DNA of 64,000 bases from Amphibalanus amphitrite (lineage: Eukaryota > Arthropoda > Thecostraca > Balanomorpha > Balanidae), in the NCBI RefSeq assembly GCF_019059575.1, contig NW_024881501.1:2465001-2529000 (forward strand), in the 5' to 3' direction. Positions 51,962-63,360 of the stretch are shown in pieces. The position numbers were made by a program, and so were the translations under genes. The notes under the pieces were generated by a model, which was not told the origin of the DNA, ran no database searches, and was given only the letters and a program-made list of their open reading frames with translations. Position 1 is the first letter of the stretch; the number at the start of each line of letters is the position of its first letter.

Positions 51962-52081
51962 GTTAAGGCGTGAGCTTTAAATCGGAATAAATGTGTATAT
52001 TGCTGGGGTGCGTGTCACGTCCCCCCGCGACTGAGTTCATGTCTGTACAGGTATTTTTGTCAAAGCCATGTTGTGACTTAC

Positions 52082-52329
52082 CGCGCTTCTGAAACTCGAT
52101 GACCCACATGAAGGCGCTCGGCTTGCCGAAGACGGCCTGCTTGGTCAGGTCCCCGATGATGCGGCGGAGCTTGAGGTGGAACACTCGCGCCACCAAGTCG
52201 GGTCGATCCTCGGGCTTCTGTCCGGGCAACAGGGCGTTTGCGATCTCCGGCCACTTCGGATTACACGTGATGGTAATGAAGAGGGTCGGCTTCCCCTTGG
52301 CCCTCACGATGGCCATGGCGTCCATGTAA
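52082..52329 (-). pseudogene. Helitron Rep, exon 3
   Basis: The acceptor CTTTGCAG lies just before TTACATGGACGCC. The exon reads YMDAMAIVRAKGKPTLFITI, TCNPKWPEI, LLPGQKPEDRPDLVARVFHL and MWVIEFQKR before the GTAAGT donor. This is the conserved Rep block preceding the HUH motif in all Helitrons. The HUH motif itself begins in the next exon, so an intron splits Rep exactly before the catalytic histidines. Confidence 0.9.
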
Positions 52330-52728
52330 CTGCAAAGTTGAGGGAAAATGTAGATAATATTAGATGGTTGTTGGAAGTTAACATTTACCGTAGAACCAAA
52401 AGCATGACTATGGGCAGAAAATAGTCCAAACACGAAGCTAAAAGTTGACGGTTGTTTGAAAGTGACATTTGTCGTAGAACCAAAAATATGACCACCTGGC
52501 ACCTGTAGGCAGATTATAGTCCAAACAAAAATGAATTGGCGAATACTAACTTATTCGTTAAATGTGAGCACAGGTGTTTGTTCGTTTTTTAACGTTGCTA
52601 TGCTGACTTGAGTGCATTATGATGCATTCAAGCAAATTTAATATGAGTGGTAATAGTGTAAATAAGACTTCAGCGAATACAAAATAGTGGTTAGTAATTT
52701 AAGATTGGTGTATGTTTGCGTAGCTCAC

Positions 52729-53113
52729 CGTTGCCTCGTATGGCGGGGTCCACCGATGAAAGTAGCCGGCAGAACGACTCGTCTCCCGACGACCGGTACA
52801 CCAGCCTGCTCACGTCCCTCCTCGGGCTGCTCCTGCTGGCCGAGCTCCGCGTCAGCCGCCACGGCGTCACGGACGCTCTGGTAGAGGTCCGCCCGGATCT
52901 CGCGCTGGTGGGTGGAGATGTACTTCAGCCGGATGGCCTCGACCTTGGCGTAGGCCATACAGACAAACTCTTGGAACAGGCGACCGGCGCGGTGGAGGCT
53001 GTCGTCCTGGTGGGGCCTGATCTGGAGCCGGTATGCGTAAAACTGGAGTGTTGTCACCATTCGCTGCCGCTCCCTGCCGGGCTGCGGCGCCTGATCAATC
53101 GCCGGGTGCCACC
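52729..53113 (-). pseudogene. Helitron Rep, exon 2
   Basis: The acceptor is CTACAG at about 53114. The exon reads WHPAIDQAPQPGRERQRMVT, LQFYAYRLQIRP and AGRLFQEFVCMAYAKVEAIR, then LKYISTHQREIRADLYQSV and VVLPATFIGGPRHTRQ. The donor is GTGAGC at 52728. Joining to exon 3 gives R-Y-M-D-A in phase, as in other Helitron N-terminal domains. Confidence 0.85.
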
Positions 53114-53860
53114 CTGTAGTCCTGTTGAAATTCGTTCATAAGTGGTTTTAAGAAATATTTGTATCTTGCTGTGATCAGTGATTCGCCCGGCCGCCGGCTG
53201 AGCTTCCCGGCCGACGCGCGGCCGCTGTATTGCGGCACAGCATCTCTCGCTGGAGCGGGGCTGTGCGGCGCGGACTCGTGCAGTGATTGGTCGGCTGCTG
53301 ACCACGTGATTGTGAGGTGAGGTCGGGTGAGGGCGCGCCGGCGGAGGGCAGTCGGGCAATGTCTGTTGTCGCGGCTGGTGCGTTGGGACCTCGAATGTTA
53401 TATGCGTTTGCTGGGGACGTCGGCAGACTCGTCTGAGAGGCTTGCTGTCGGCTTACTCGGCGACGCATATACATTCGAGGGTCTAAATCTGGGACTGAGT
53501 CTGTCCGGCTCGTTCCACATACGCTTTTGGACCCAACCACCGATAGCACAGCGCCGTGAATATGTTAGCCTTACTAGTCTGAGCGGCCTGTTCGGCGAGC
53601 ATATTCACGGAGCTGTTCGTATCATTTGAGCGTGCCTTGCAAGGTCGCTATTCCATACGGCAACGCGCCTATTCAGGGAGGTTATTTACGGATTGGGGAG
53701 CCATGAATGAGGCTCTCATTTCATCGAGTAGGCGTATCTTGGTGCAGAGTTTGTACTGGGCCGAGTCGGAGCCCTGCCCTGCCATGGTTGTTCATTTTGC
53801 TGACGATCAAAAATACATCGGCCTGGTGTATCTATACCTTCTTTAACTTGGAATCGCAAC
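53114..53860 (-). other. Helitron intron 1 (donor uncertain)
   Basis: The best-phase donor is GTTGCG at 53860-53855, which is weak. The interval has no recognisable coding or repeat content. Its open frames lack motifs. Confidence 0.5.
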
Positions 53861-55088
53861 AAGTCCCCAGTGGAAACAGGAGGACGAAATGGAGTGGGTC
53901 ACACGCTCGGTGGCTCTCATCGATGGTCTGCAGCACGCCGGTCCCGCCATCAGCTCGGCGGCGCAGTACCAGGTCGTGCTGTCCGGGCTCCTCTCCCATG
54001 AGGACAGCCACCTCACGCAGTCCCTCGGGGGCGTTGTAGCGGCGCGCGTGCTGGCCAGCGGGTCGGGCTGCAACGCTGATGATCAGCTGCCGATGCTCCA
54101 CCTCCTGGGCCAGGATCTCGGCAGCCATGATAAAATCGTGCACCCAGGGGTTGACTTGGCGCAGCATGGCCTGAAGCTGTCCCAGCAGGTCCAGCAGCCG
54201 GTGCTGCACGGCGGTAGAGGTCGCTGTCGGAAGGCGCACATGACCGAGTCGAATGGCCGCTTCAGCCTCCGGATCTTCGGCCAGCGGGTCGCTGATGTAT
54301 ATCTGGGCGAAGGAGGGTGGCCGGTCTTCAGGGGCTTCCAGCGGTCCAATGCGGTGGTACAGCCGCCCCTGCACCACCACACACGGCGCGTACCCGCCGG
54401 TGCCTGCAGGCGGCGGCACCTCACGCACGGACAAAGAGGATAGGGCCAGCGCTGAGTTGAGGTGCCGGACGTACTGCCGGAAGGTGCGCGCCTCTAAGGT
54501 GTCATCAGTCCAAAGGCGGCGTAAGACTGGCGGCGGGGCTGGGAGCGGGTCAAGGTGGACCTTGCCGCCTGCACAGCAGAACGTGGCGCGCTCACCCGCC
54601 CACCGCAGGGCTCCGCACGACGCACACACTTTCACCATCGCACCGACATTATCGGCCTCCACCACCTGCTCGCCGGACAAAACGGCCGCTGGTCGGCGGG
54701 CCGCTAGCGAGGCTGGCCTCGCACGGGCGGCAGCGCGCTGCTGCTGGTGGCGCCGGGCACCCTCGGCAAGCTCGGCCTGCCTCTCCGCCTCCTCCTGCTC
54801 CTCTCGCCGCTGGCGGAGGCGCGCCGCGTTCGCCTCCAGCTCCGCCTGCCTGTGCTCCTCCTGTGCGGCTCGGAACGCGCGCTGCCTCTCGGCGTTGAGC
54901 TGTCGCACCCGGTCGTCGTCCGCGCGCTCCCGCTGGCGAGCAGCCTTGGCCTCCCGTACAGCCTCCCTCTGCCGGCGCGCTCGCTGCTGGGCCGCGTTCC
55001 GTTCGGCCTGAGCCTGCCGCTGCGCCTCTGTCAAACGGGCCCGACGGCGGCGCTGGGCCGCTGCGTTAGCGGACACCGCCCGACGCAT
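53861..55088 (-). pseudogene. Helitron Rep, exon 1
   Basis: ATG 55088 (MRRAVSANAAAQRRRRARL) starts a very Ala/Arg/Glu/Gln-rich, probably coiled-coil tract of about 140 residues. Then a zinc-binding-like cluster follows (CASCGALRWAGERATFCCAG), and a domain with YVRHLNSALALSSLSV and YHRIGPLEAPEDRPPSFAQI. The end is ACDPLHFVLLFPLG, the conserved D-P-L-x-Y/F-x-L-L-F-P block of Helitron Rep. The exon is open throughout. It belongs to a gene broken downstream, so I list it as a pseudogene part. Confidence 0.85.
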
Positions 55089-55099
55089 GACATTCTTTT

Positions 55100-55589
55100 A
55101 ATTGGGATACATGTACGAAAAATGCAACAACTCACTTACTTGAAAATAAAACACTATGCTCGATAAAAATCCTGGTCGAATCCGCTGAATCGACTGAGAT
55201 ACGCCAACGTTGTTTACATTCATATTTGCCGCGTTACCATCTTTTTTTAATTTGTTCGTTTCATTTAATTTGACGCCCAACGGACACGATGCTGTCTGAG
55301 CACAGAATCTGGTAGCATCACGTGACTTGTTTTGAGCACTTCTATGTATTTTATTGCACGAAATCACCCAAATGATGCTTGGAATGACATTCAAAATACC
55401 TTTTAAATTTCTGATATATTTGGCTGGGTGCAAACATTGCAAAACACAAAAGCTATTACAATTATCACATGAGTGTAGAGAAATGTCATAGGTGCGTCAG
55501 ATTTGTAATTTGGGCTTATCTCAAAAGATCCGATCTACCTGTTCTTTATAGGAAACTTATTTATTGCGGAAAGAAATATCACTTCGCAG
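55100..55589. other. No gene seen
   Basis: AT-leaning non-coding sequence between the Helitron start codon and the tandem repeat. It may include the Helitron 5' end, but I could not locate a convincing TC terminus. Confidence 0.5.
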
Positions 55590-57588
55590 CGAACAACTGA
55601 GCCTAAGGCACGTGCCGTCTGCTCGGCTCCGGCCGCGGCCAAAATTCCGCAAAGATGCGCCCGCCACGTGCAAACCGGCGAGCGCACCCCCTCCAAAATT
55701 TAATATAACAAACAGATGCACGCGTCCGACTTAAGTCCAAAATTCCACCCCCGTAGCCCGCACCGTTCCACAGCAATAGCCCTTAAAGCGTGACTGACGC
55801 GTTACATACGGACATTTTGATTTTTATATATGTAACTAGAGGGACAGCATTACGCGCAGCGTAAAGAGGGACAGCATTACGTGCAACGTAATAAATCAAG
55901 TTTCAATAAAATCGGCCCAGTAGCGGCCGAGTTATGGCCAGAATAATTTGGGCGTCTCCTCCTGGCCGGCGGTGCCCTGTTCCGGTATTCATTGCCAAAG
56001 GTCAACGACCTGCCGACTCTGTTTCCGCTCAGTTTTGCAAGCGAAGAAACTGAGCCTAAGGCGCGTGCTCTCTGCTCGGCGCCGGCCGCGGCCCAAAATC
56101 CCGCAAAGATGCGCCCGCCACGTGCACACCGCTGCACGCACCCCTCGAAAAGTTGATACGACAAACAGATGCACGCGTCCGACTTACGTTCAAAATTTCA
56201 CCCCCGTAGCTCGCACCGTTCCGGAGCAATAGCCCGCCAAGCGTGACTGACGCGTCACATACATACATACATACGGACATTTTGATTTTTATATAAGTAA
56301 CCAGCATTACGCGCAGCGTAATGAATCAATTTTCATTAAAATCGGCCCAGTAGCGGCCGAGTTATGGCCAGAATAAATTTGGCGTCTCCTCTTGGCCGGC
56401 GGTGCCCTGTTCCGGTATTCATTGCCAAAGGTCAATGACCCCCAGCGATGTTTCCGCTCATGGTTTTGCAAGCGAAGAAACTGAGGTTAATGCGCGTGCT
56501 CTCTGATCGGCGACGGCCGCGGCCCAAAATCCCGCAAAGATGCGCCCGCCACGTGCACACCGCTGCACGCACCCCTCGAAAAGTTGGTACGACAAACAGA
56601 TGCACGCGTCCGACTTACGTTCAAAATTTCACCCCCGTAGCTCGCACCGTTCCGGAGCAATAGCCCGCCAAGCGTGACTGACGCGTCACATACATATTAC
56701 GGACATTTTGATTTTTATATAAGTAACCAGCATTACGCGCAGCGTAATGAATCAATTTTCATTAAAATCGGCCCAGTAGCGGGCGAGTTATGGCCAGAAT
56801 AAATTTGGCGTCTCCTCTTGGCCGGCGGTGCCCTGTTCCGGTATTCATTGCCAAAGGTCAATGACCCCCAGCGATGTTTCCGCTCATGGTTTTGCAAGCG
56901 AAGAAACTGAGGTTAATGCGCGTGCTCTCTGATCGGCGACGGCCGCGGCCCAAAATCCCGTAAAGATGCGCCCGCCATGTGCAAACCGGCGAGCGCACCC
57001 CCTCGAAAAGTTGATACGACAAACAGATGCACGCGTCCGACTTCAGTCGAAAATTTCACCCCCGTAGCCCTTACCGTTCCGGAGCAATAGCCCGCCAAGC
57101 GTGACTGACGCGTTACATACATACATACGGACATTTTGATTTTTATATAAGTAAACTAGAGGGACAGCATTACGCGCAGCGTAATAAATCAATTTTCATT
57201 AAAATCGGCCCAGTAGCGGCCGAGTTATTGCCAGAATAAATTTGGTGACTCCTCTTGGCCGGCGGTGCCCTGTTCCGGTATTCATTGCCAAAGGTCAGTG
57301 ACCTGCCGGCTCTGATTTTGCTCAGTTTTGCAAGCGAAGAAACTAAGCCTAAGGCGCGTGCTCTCTGCTCGAAGCCGGCCGCGGCCAAAATCCCGCAAAG
57401 ATGCGCCCGCCACGTGCACACCGCTGCACGCACCCCCTCGAAAAGTTGATACGACAAACAGATGCACGCGTCCGACTTCAGTCGAAAATTTCACCCCCGT
57501 AGCCCGCACCGTTCCACAGCAATAGCCCGCCAAGCGTGACTGACGCGTTACATACATACATACGTACAGACGTTTTGATTTTTATATA
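55590..57588. repeat. Tandem repeat, units of about 425-455 bp
   Basis: The landmark AAATCCCGCAAAGATGCGCC occurs near 55640 (one variant base), 56094, 56525, 56950 (variant) and 57390. Each unit holds AACTGAGCCTAAGGCGCGTG, GACAAACAGATGCACGCGTC, a CATA run, GGACATTTTGATTTTTATAT and GCATTACGCGCAGCGTAAT. The middle units are most alike. Open frames of 60-95 codons recur because the units repeat; they are not genes. Confidence 0.9.
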
Positions 57589-58925
57589 GGGTAGGGTGGG
57601 GTAATTTGAACATATTTTTACGTCTTTTCGTCCCTACCAAATTCCAGCTCAACCCTGGATGAAGAAAAACTGTTTCAGTAGCGCAAATGTCACTTCCTTT
57701 CACCATGCAAATCTCATTTTTGGACGAGCCGAGCGTACCTGGGATAGCATAGCCTCACTTCTCCACCAAGTCACGGTATGTTCAACTTGCCCCACCGTGG
57801 GGTAATTTGAACATACTGCCTTTACGTGCCATAAAAACGATAATCTCGCCAACACCGATGTTGTTTGATGCATAAACAAATTGGCAGAACAATTCTAAAC
57901 ATATCTTCATTTGAAAATCAACAAAACAACAAGCATAACACTTGCAGAGTATCAATATCTGCATGCTGCACACCGGTCAGTTGACAGAAGTCGCCTCTAT
58001 TCAGTTAACAGAACGTCTATCATTTCCGTTCAATAAAAACTCTCCCAACCTTACTTCATCTGTTATAGTGGTGCCAATCGGAACCTGGACATTAGGAGTT
58101 CTGATTTTGTCCAATGTCCAATTCGGAATTGGTTGGACAAAGGTAGCAGACTGGACAACATTGGACGATGGCTTACTACACTTCAGCATTTTTATGAAGT
58201 AATCGTGCAAGCATTGATTGGCGAATGGGAAGCTTAGTTAAGCTCTCAATATAATGAACACTTTTCAGCTGATAAAACTACAACATAAACAATTTAAATG
58301 ACAGCTTTGGATGCTGATCAATACGTTATTTTCGGACATATTTGGACACATGGCTGACTTAATTTTTTTGTATTGAAATTCAACGAAAATGCTAGACATT
58401 GGACGGAAATTAGACGTAAATTTTCTAAAACTGGTATCACATAGCTGCTAATGCCTTGTGTCGAACATATTGGCAAAAAGAAAACTAGGATCGTTGTTTT
58501 TTCGGAGTTATACCTGTCTTTATTGAAATCCTCACACTATGTTCAAATTACCCCACGCTAAAAGTTATTTTGCCATATTTTAACACAGGTTTCAAAAGCA
58601 AATTTCTTGGGTTGAAGGCACTTAATAGTTCGTTGTACAACAAAAGCCGTTGCGTATTAAGTGCTAGCAATGTAATATTTTGCGCTGCAATGAAGTTGCA
58701 ATGACGTGTTGTTGGGCGTTTTCACTTGCGAAATTGATTTTTTACATTGTGCGTCAACATCTTAATTCCCTGAAACATTAAACCCCGTTCATATGATAGC
58801 TCTTTTAGTTACGATAATTTCTCTAATTGGTCTTATTGTCGTGCCACTTATGGATTTTCCATAATTTTGTGTTATTCATACTATGTTCAAATTGCCCCAC
58901 ATGTTCAAATTACCCCACCCTACCC
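57589..58925. mobile_element. TA-target DNA element, complete, non-coding
   Basis: 1337 bp with inverted ends GGGTAGGGTGGGGTAATTTG and its complement, flanked by TA (57587-57588, 58926-58927). The empty site (TTTTATATATGTAACTAGAG) is present at 55833-55846 in another tandem unit. Subterminal GTGGGGTAATTTGAACAT recurs inside at 57797. No transposase frame. Fragments of the same family lie at 1083-3424 and 28917-29800. Confidence 0.92.
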
Positions 58926-58927
58926 TA

Positions 58928-59095
58928 TGTAACTAGAGGGACAGCATTACGCGCAGCGTAATAAATCAAGTTTCAATAAAATCGGCCCAGTAGCGGCCGA
59001 GCTATTGCCAGAATAAGTTTGGCGTCTCCTCCTGGCCGGCGGTGCTCTGTTCCGGTATTCATTGCCAAAGGTCAGTGACCTTCCGGCTCTGATTT
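58928..59095. repeat. Tandem repeat, last partial unit
   Basis: Resumes at GTAACTAGAGGGACAGC and follows the unit to GGTATTCATTGCCAAAGGTC, where similarity stops. Confidence 0.85.
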
Positions 59096-60540
59096 CACCA
59101 GGGGGAGGCACTCGCCTTGGCCGTATATGGGCCAGAATGTCTAACGATTTCCGCCATATTGTGTATACCAAAGTCTTGAAAAGTTGATCACTGCAATCAA
59201 ACTGCAAGCATGAAGCAGCAGCACTTTTGAGTAGTGTACAGGGACCCGCAGTTGCTACTGTACACATATATTACCAATTTAGAATTGCGCTATTATTTGC
59301 TAAGTGCTGGCCATTGGAGAAAGGAAATGTAGCGCAAAGTATGGAGGAATAACACATGTTTGCTCCTAGGACGTATGTTTTGTATAATTCCTCTTACCGC
59401 AACAGATATTCTTCCAAAACTACAATCGTGCTATTTTTCCGCGCCGGTTGCCTCCCCAGAGCCCGTCCTTGGTATCGCCTATAGCTTCCGTTCCCGCTAC
59501 GTGAATGAAAGTCACGTGACTACTACAGGTTTGCGCTCAGTACTAACACATCTAGCCCGAGGGCCGGTCCGTAGCGGGGAGGGGTAGAACGCCTGAGCTC
59601 CAGCGCAGTGGAGATGGTGGTGGCCCGTATCATAAAGAGGCAGCCGTAAGCAGAACTACAATTGCCGCAGTATAAGATTATGATCAAGTTTTCTTTAAAT
59701 GTATTGATTGATAAGAAAGTGCAATGCTTATCCGATATAATAAAACGGTGTCCAAGGCCTTGGAAGAACTATAAAACATATTCAGCAACGTATAAATTTC
59801 TGATACAGGCCATGACCTTTCACCTTGCCTCCGGGGAGGACCGCTCAGGAAGCCACATACCGAACGAATCGAGGCCTCGCAGCGCGGCGGCAGAGGAGGT
59901 GGATAAACCATCGCCAGATCTTTCGGTTACTTATGTTTCCAGAAGAAGGAGGGGGGGGGGGTGGAGGGTGAGGGCTGTTTTCAACCCACTCACCAATCCT
60001 TTCCTTATTAACTTATAGCTTACCGAAAAAAATGCAACACAATGGTAGCCGTCACGAGATGTAGCGAAGAGTGCCTCAGCCACACCGGTTTTGAGTAAAC
60101 TTTACGCATTGGAATTCAGGCCAGTGATCCTGAAGCATTATTTTATTTTTGTCGTGCATAAGCTGGGATGACGTGGTCCAAGTTAATTGCGAAGAAACGG
60201 TTTTAGTTTCAGAACATTTATGAGGCTAGTCGCGTCAAATAGTTATACGTTTGTTGTAAAATATCAAATAGAATGTTGACGTGCTATCCAGATGATGGAA
60301 TTTATTTGACACAAGAAGTCAAAAAAGTGACATCGTTAGTCATCCTGCATACCTATAAATCGATTCGTCACCTTGGTTCGAGCTCAATAGTTCTTTTCGC
60401 GGATGATCGGTTTCGTTTTCTTTTCTTTTTTTTGGGGGAGGGACAGTTTATGAGCCAGTAACCACCCTCCCCAGTCCCCCCAAACAACAATTGTTGACAA
60501 ATACTGTAATGGCCTAAAAAATGCCCTCAATTGTGTTACG
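59096..60540. other. No gene seen
   Basis: Non-coding with a poly-G run near 59948-59959. No terminal repeats or coding motifs recognised. Confidence 0.5.
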
Positions 60541-60542
60541 TA

Positions 60543-61426
60543 GGGGAGAATGAGGTAAGTTGAGCCGCTTTTTGTTTTTCGTAAGCTACAGGCTAACTTA
60601 CTGATCATTTTTCTGCGTTTACGGGTTGGACGGACAGAGTGGTCATTTGCGCATGTAATGGTGGCCAGAAATGTTTCATACCGCTTATTTTTGTACTGAA
60701 AGGCTACGTCAAAAATCATCTTGCACGTTGCTCATCTTACCCCATGGGTGGGGTAAGTTGAGACACATCGTGGGGAAAGTTGAGCATGGATAGAAAAAGC
60801 GAACCTCTTCTTTTCCCGGGAGCGGCGAAGAGTGGGCTCTTATTCACTCCATGGCATACATACTTATGGCAGTTTTTTTCCTCCATCAAAAAGTGACTGT
60901 AACAACAAAAAGTGACAACATAGTGCCTTCCAATAACTCGTCAAGTTTTCTATCACGGAAGAAATCATTTTATCCTTCAGATAATCTGCAAATCACTTAC
61001 AACTTGTGTAATCAACAAAGAAAAACAATTTGCTACCATTTTTATTCAGCAGAAACAAGCGCAGCTCAGTTTGGTTTTCGACAGCGGAGACAACAATGGC
61101 TTATCCGGCTCATCTTCCCCGAGGTGAAAGTGGCTCATCTTGCAGCCCCACCCGTGGCCATTTTCGATTAATGACACCCGCTAAGGAAAATAACCATGCA
61201 CAGCAGATAACAACCATCTCATTTTAAAGGCAAAACATGTCTTAGTTATCAGGGGCGATACCACATGTTACCGGGTGCTGAGCGTGAGAACGTTGCCGTC
61301 TCACGTGAAAGACTGCAGCATCGTAAGCGAATGGCACATGGAAGCTCAAGTTAATTAGCGTCATAGGAGCTGAGAAACATGGGGTGGCTAAACTTGCCCC
61401 TTGGCTCATCTTACCTCACTCTCCCC
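60543..61426. mobile_element. TA-target DNA element, non-coding, second family
   Basis: 884 bp with inverted ends GGGGAGAATGAGGTAAGTTG and the complement of CATCTTACCTCACTCTCCCC, flanked by TA (60541-60542, 61427-61428). GGGGTAAGTTGAGAC recurs inside at about 60751. The ends resemble those of 57589-58925 in form (a G run, then TAA and TTGA) but differ in sequence. No transposase. Confidence 0.88.
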
Positions 61427-61428
61427 TA

Positions 61429-62969
61429 TTTGGGGCTCTCAACCTTGATTTGTTAAAGTTATTTGTCTGTTCATTATAAAAGCTGTCAAATTTGCCGTAT
61501 CATTTAACTTTTATTGAGTTTGTATTTCACACTTACCTAAAATGAACAATTTTGTCACTGGCTTCTTTTATTAATGGAATTGGATGGTCGCATGAATGAA
61601 CGAATGAATAGCTCCATTTGAGCATCAGCTGAAATCAATCCTAAAATTTAATCTACCAGTCTGCAACGAAAAGGTTTAAAAACCAGTGCAAGTTAGGTGC
61701 AGTTTCTAATCTATGCCGTTTTTTATTAAGTGTCTCATAGCTCCTCAATCTTGAGCCGCTTCTCTCACGATTCATTTAATGTGGTGCTTCTTACATTGTT
61801 CAAGAAGTCATAGTATTCGAGCTCGTTGGTCTTAAAAACTGCTATCGAAGTAAATTAAAGTGCTTCGGGCTTCGGCACTTAAAAACCAATCGATATTTAA
61901 CCCTCACCCATTTAGGCATTTCTTTTCAGCGTCTTACATGTAGCGGAGGGGCGTAGAAACCCTCAGCCATTCGGCCCTTGATAAAAAGAGCCAGAGCTTC
62001 GCTGAAAAATAAAAAAGAGCGAGCTGCTCGTGACGAGAGAAATCCGATGATTTGAGGGTCCTGGTCATCGCTGACAAGAAAAAGCCAATTATTTTTATGT
62101 CCTGGTCAATGCTGAGATCCTAGGTCACTGGTTGACCTCCCAGATCAGGTTAATAACCCAAAAGCACGGAAAATTGGGTCCTGCTAGAATTTCTACAAGT
62201 GAAGTTTGCTGGGACTTGGCTTGCTTCTGACTCCGAATTTGCACTTGTTTTGATCAAAGATGATGTATCAAAGCATTTGGGGTAGGACGGGTCACGCCAG
62301 ATCACCCATTAGGCGTTCTGCCGGCTTTCCATAGAATGTTAACCAGCACTTACAGCCTTGCAACATATTGCATAGGCACTATAACTGATACCTAAGTAAG
62401 TATGCCTAGTTTTCAAATGCTAAAATGGGTGATAAATTTCAAACCAACACTTCCTAAAAACCACAGTAAAAAGGTGTAAATTTAAGGAAGTTAACCGAGA
62501 TCATTTCAAGTAAATGACCTCAACCTGACTTTCACGTGACCTTGGCACCCACAACAATCAATGATACAAACATTAGATAGTATATTTCACATGTTGTCAC
62601 GTTGCTAATCACGAAACGACTATGGAAACACACAGAAGATGTGCGCTGACTTTCAATTGCTATTCTGGCCTGACATGATCTTGAGAAAAATAATCACAGG
62701 TTAAAGATATTTTGGTTCAGGGATTTAAAATTCTCAGACAAGATGCAAAAAATGATAAGGGCTATTTAATTTTCCGGGAAGTTATAAAATTGATTAACTC
62801 CAGGGCACCAAAGAATCGTCGCAATCCTTCGCTTTGCCGCGATTTATTGGCGAAAAACAGGGGGCGCGGTCTACTTACCTCTACTTATATGTGTGGTGAG
62901 GGCTAATATTCATTTTATCTGTGTTGATGAATGTGCAACAATTTCTACATGAACTGAGACCAGTCCATA
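61429..62969. other. No gene seen
   Basis: AT-rich. A few GGTCA/TGACC words at 62095-62150 and 62515-62550 echo the repeat at 3815-5010, but I see no ends. Confidence 0.5.
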
Positions 62970-63064
62970 TGAGTATGTTCTTCTCACGGACAATGACAAT
63001 ATAAAAACAATGCGAATAAAACCAAACGTTTCGGACAACAACGTGCCTTCGTCAGTGGAGAAAA
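62970..63064 (-). ncRNA. Hammerhead-like motif, minus copy
   Basis: On the minus strand CCACTGACGAAGGCACG is followed by GTCCGAAACGTTTGG. CTGACGA and GAAAC are the two conserved hammerhead core boxes. CCA before and TGG after could form stem I, and AC/GT a minimal stem III. The putative cleavage base would be T (H). The stem between the boxes is imperfect. Similar minimal hammerheads occur in Penelope-like elements; no RT is found nearby. Confidence 0.4.
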
Positions 63065-63269
63065 ATAAGTGTATAGGTTTAACATCGATGAGAACTAAAT
63101 GCGGCACCGTCTCGGTCTGGCCAGCCGGGTTGCCGATAAAATACACAAATGTTTATAAGCTTCCATGATGTGCCTTAAAAAACTTCTGAAAATGTATCTT
63201 AAAAATAAAGATAACTATACTTCACCGATTTTATCGAAAGAAAACATGTATGCCTAATTACTTATTTAT

Positions 63270-63360
63270 TGCCACTGACGGAGGCACTTTTTGTGCGAAA
63301 CGTCTGGTTTTATTCGTATTGTTATTTATTGTCATTTCCTGTGAGAAAAAAGGATAACTC
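63270..63360 (+). ncRNA. Hammerhead-like motif, plus copy
   Basis: CCACTGACGGAGGCAC, TTTTTGTGC, then GAAACGTCTGG. The internal stem GCAC/GTGC is perfect and the GTC triplet is in the right place, but the first box reads CTGACGG instead of CTGACGA. About 90 bp including the TTTTATTCGTATTGT downstream part match the minus copy in inverted orientation. Confidence 0.4.

Larger units (their letters stand above)
50144..52081 (-). other. Helitron intron with inserted repeats
   Basis: The donor GTAAGT follows ...CAGAAGCGCG at 52082-52076, and the acceptor is at 50144. Joining the exons restores Q-K-R-G-L-P-H-C-H in phase. It contains tandem repeats (50330-50714, 51797-51900) and a TTAA element (50719-51792). 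Confidence 0.85.
47037..55088 (-). mobile_element. Helitron, rolling-circle transposon, 3'-truncated
   Basis: The minus strand encodes one Rep-helicase protein over about 8 kb, in four exons that can be inferred from frame and splice signals: about 55088-53861, 53113-52729, 52329-52082 and 50143-47037. The last is interrupted by a MITE at 48131-48598. HUH nuclease, paired tyrosines and PIF1-type helicase are recognisable. Helicase coding stops before its last motifs, and no 5'-TC or 3'-CTRR terminus was identified, so the element limits given are coding limits only. Confidence 0.93.

Noticed and set aside
55948-57557. Recurring frames of 60-95 codons
   Set aside because: They repeat because the tandem units repeat. 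Similar frames occur on both strands without domain features.
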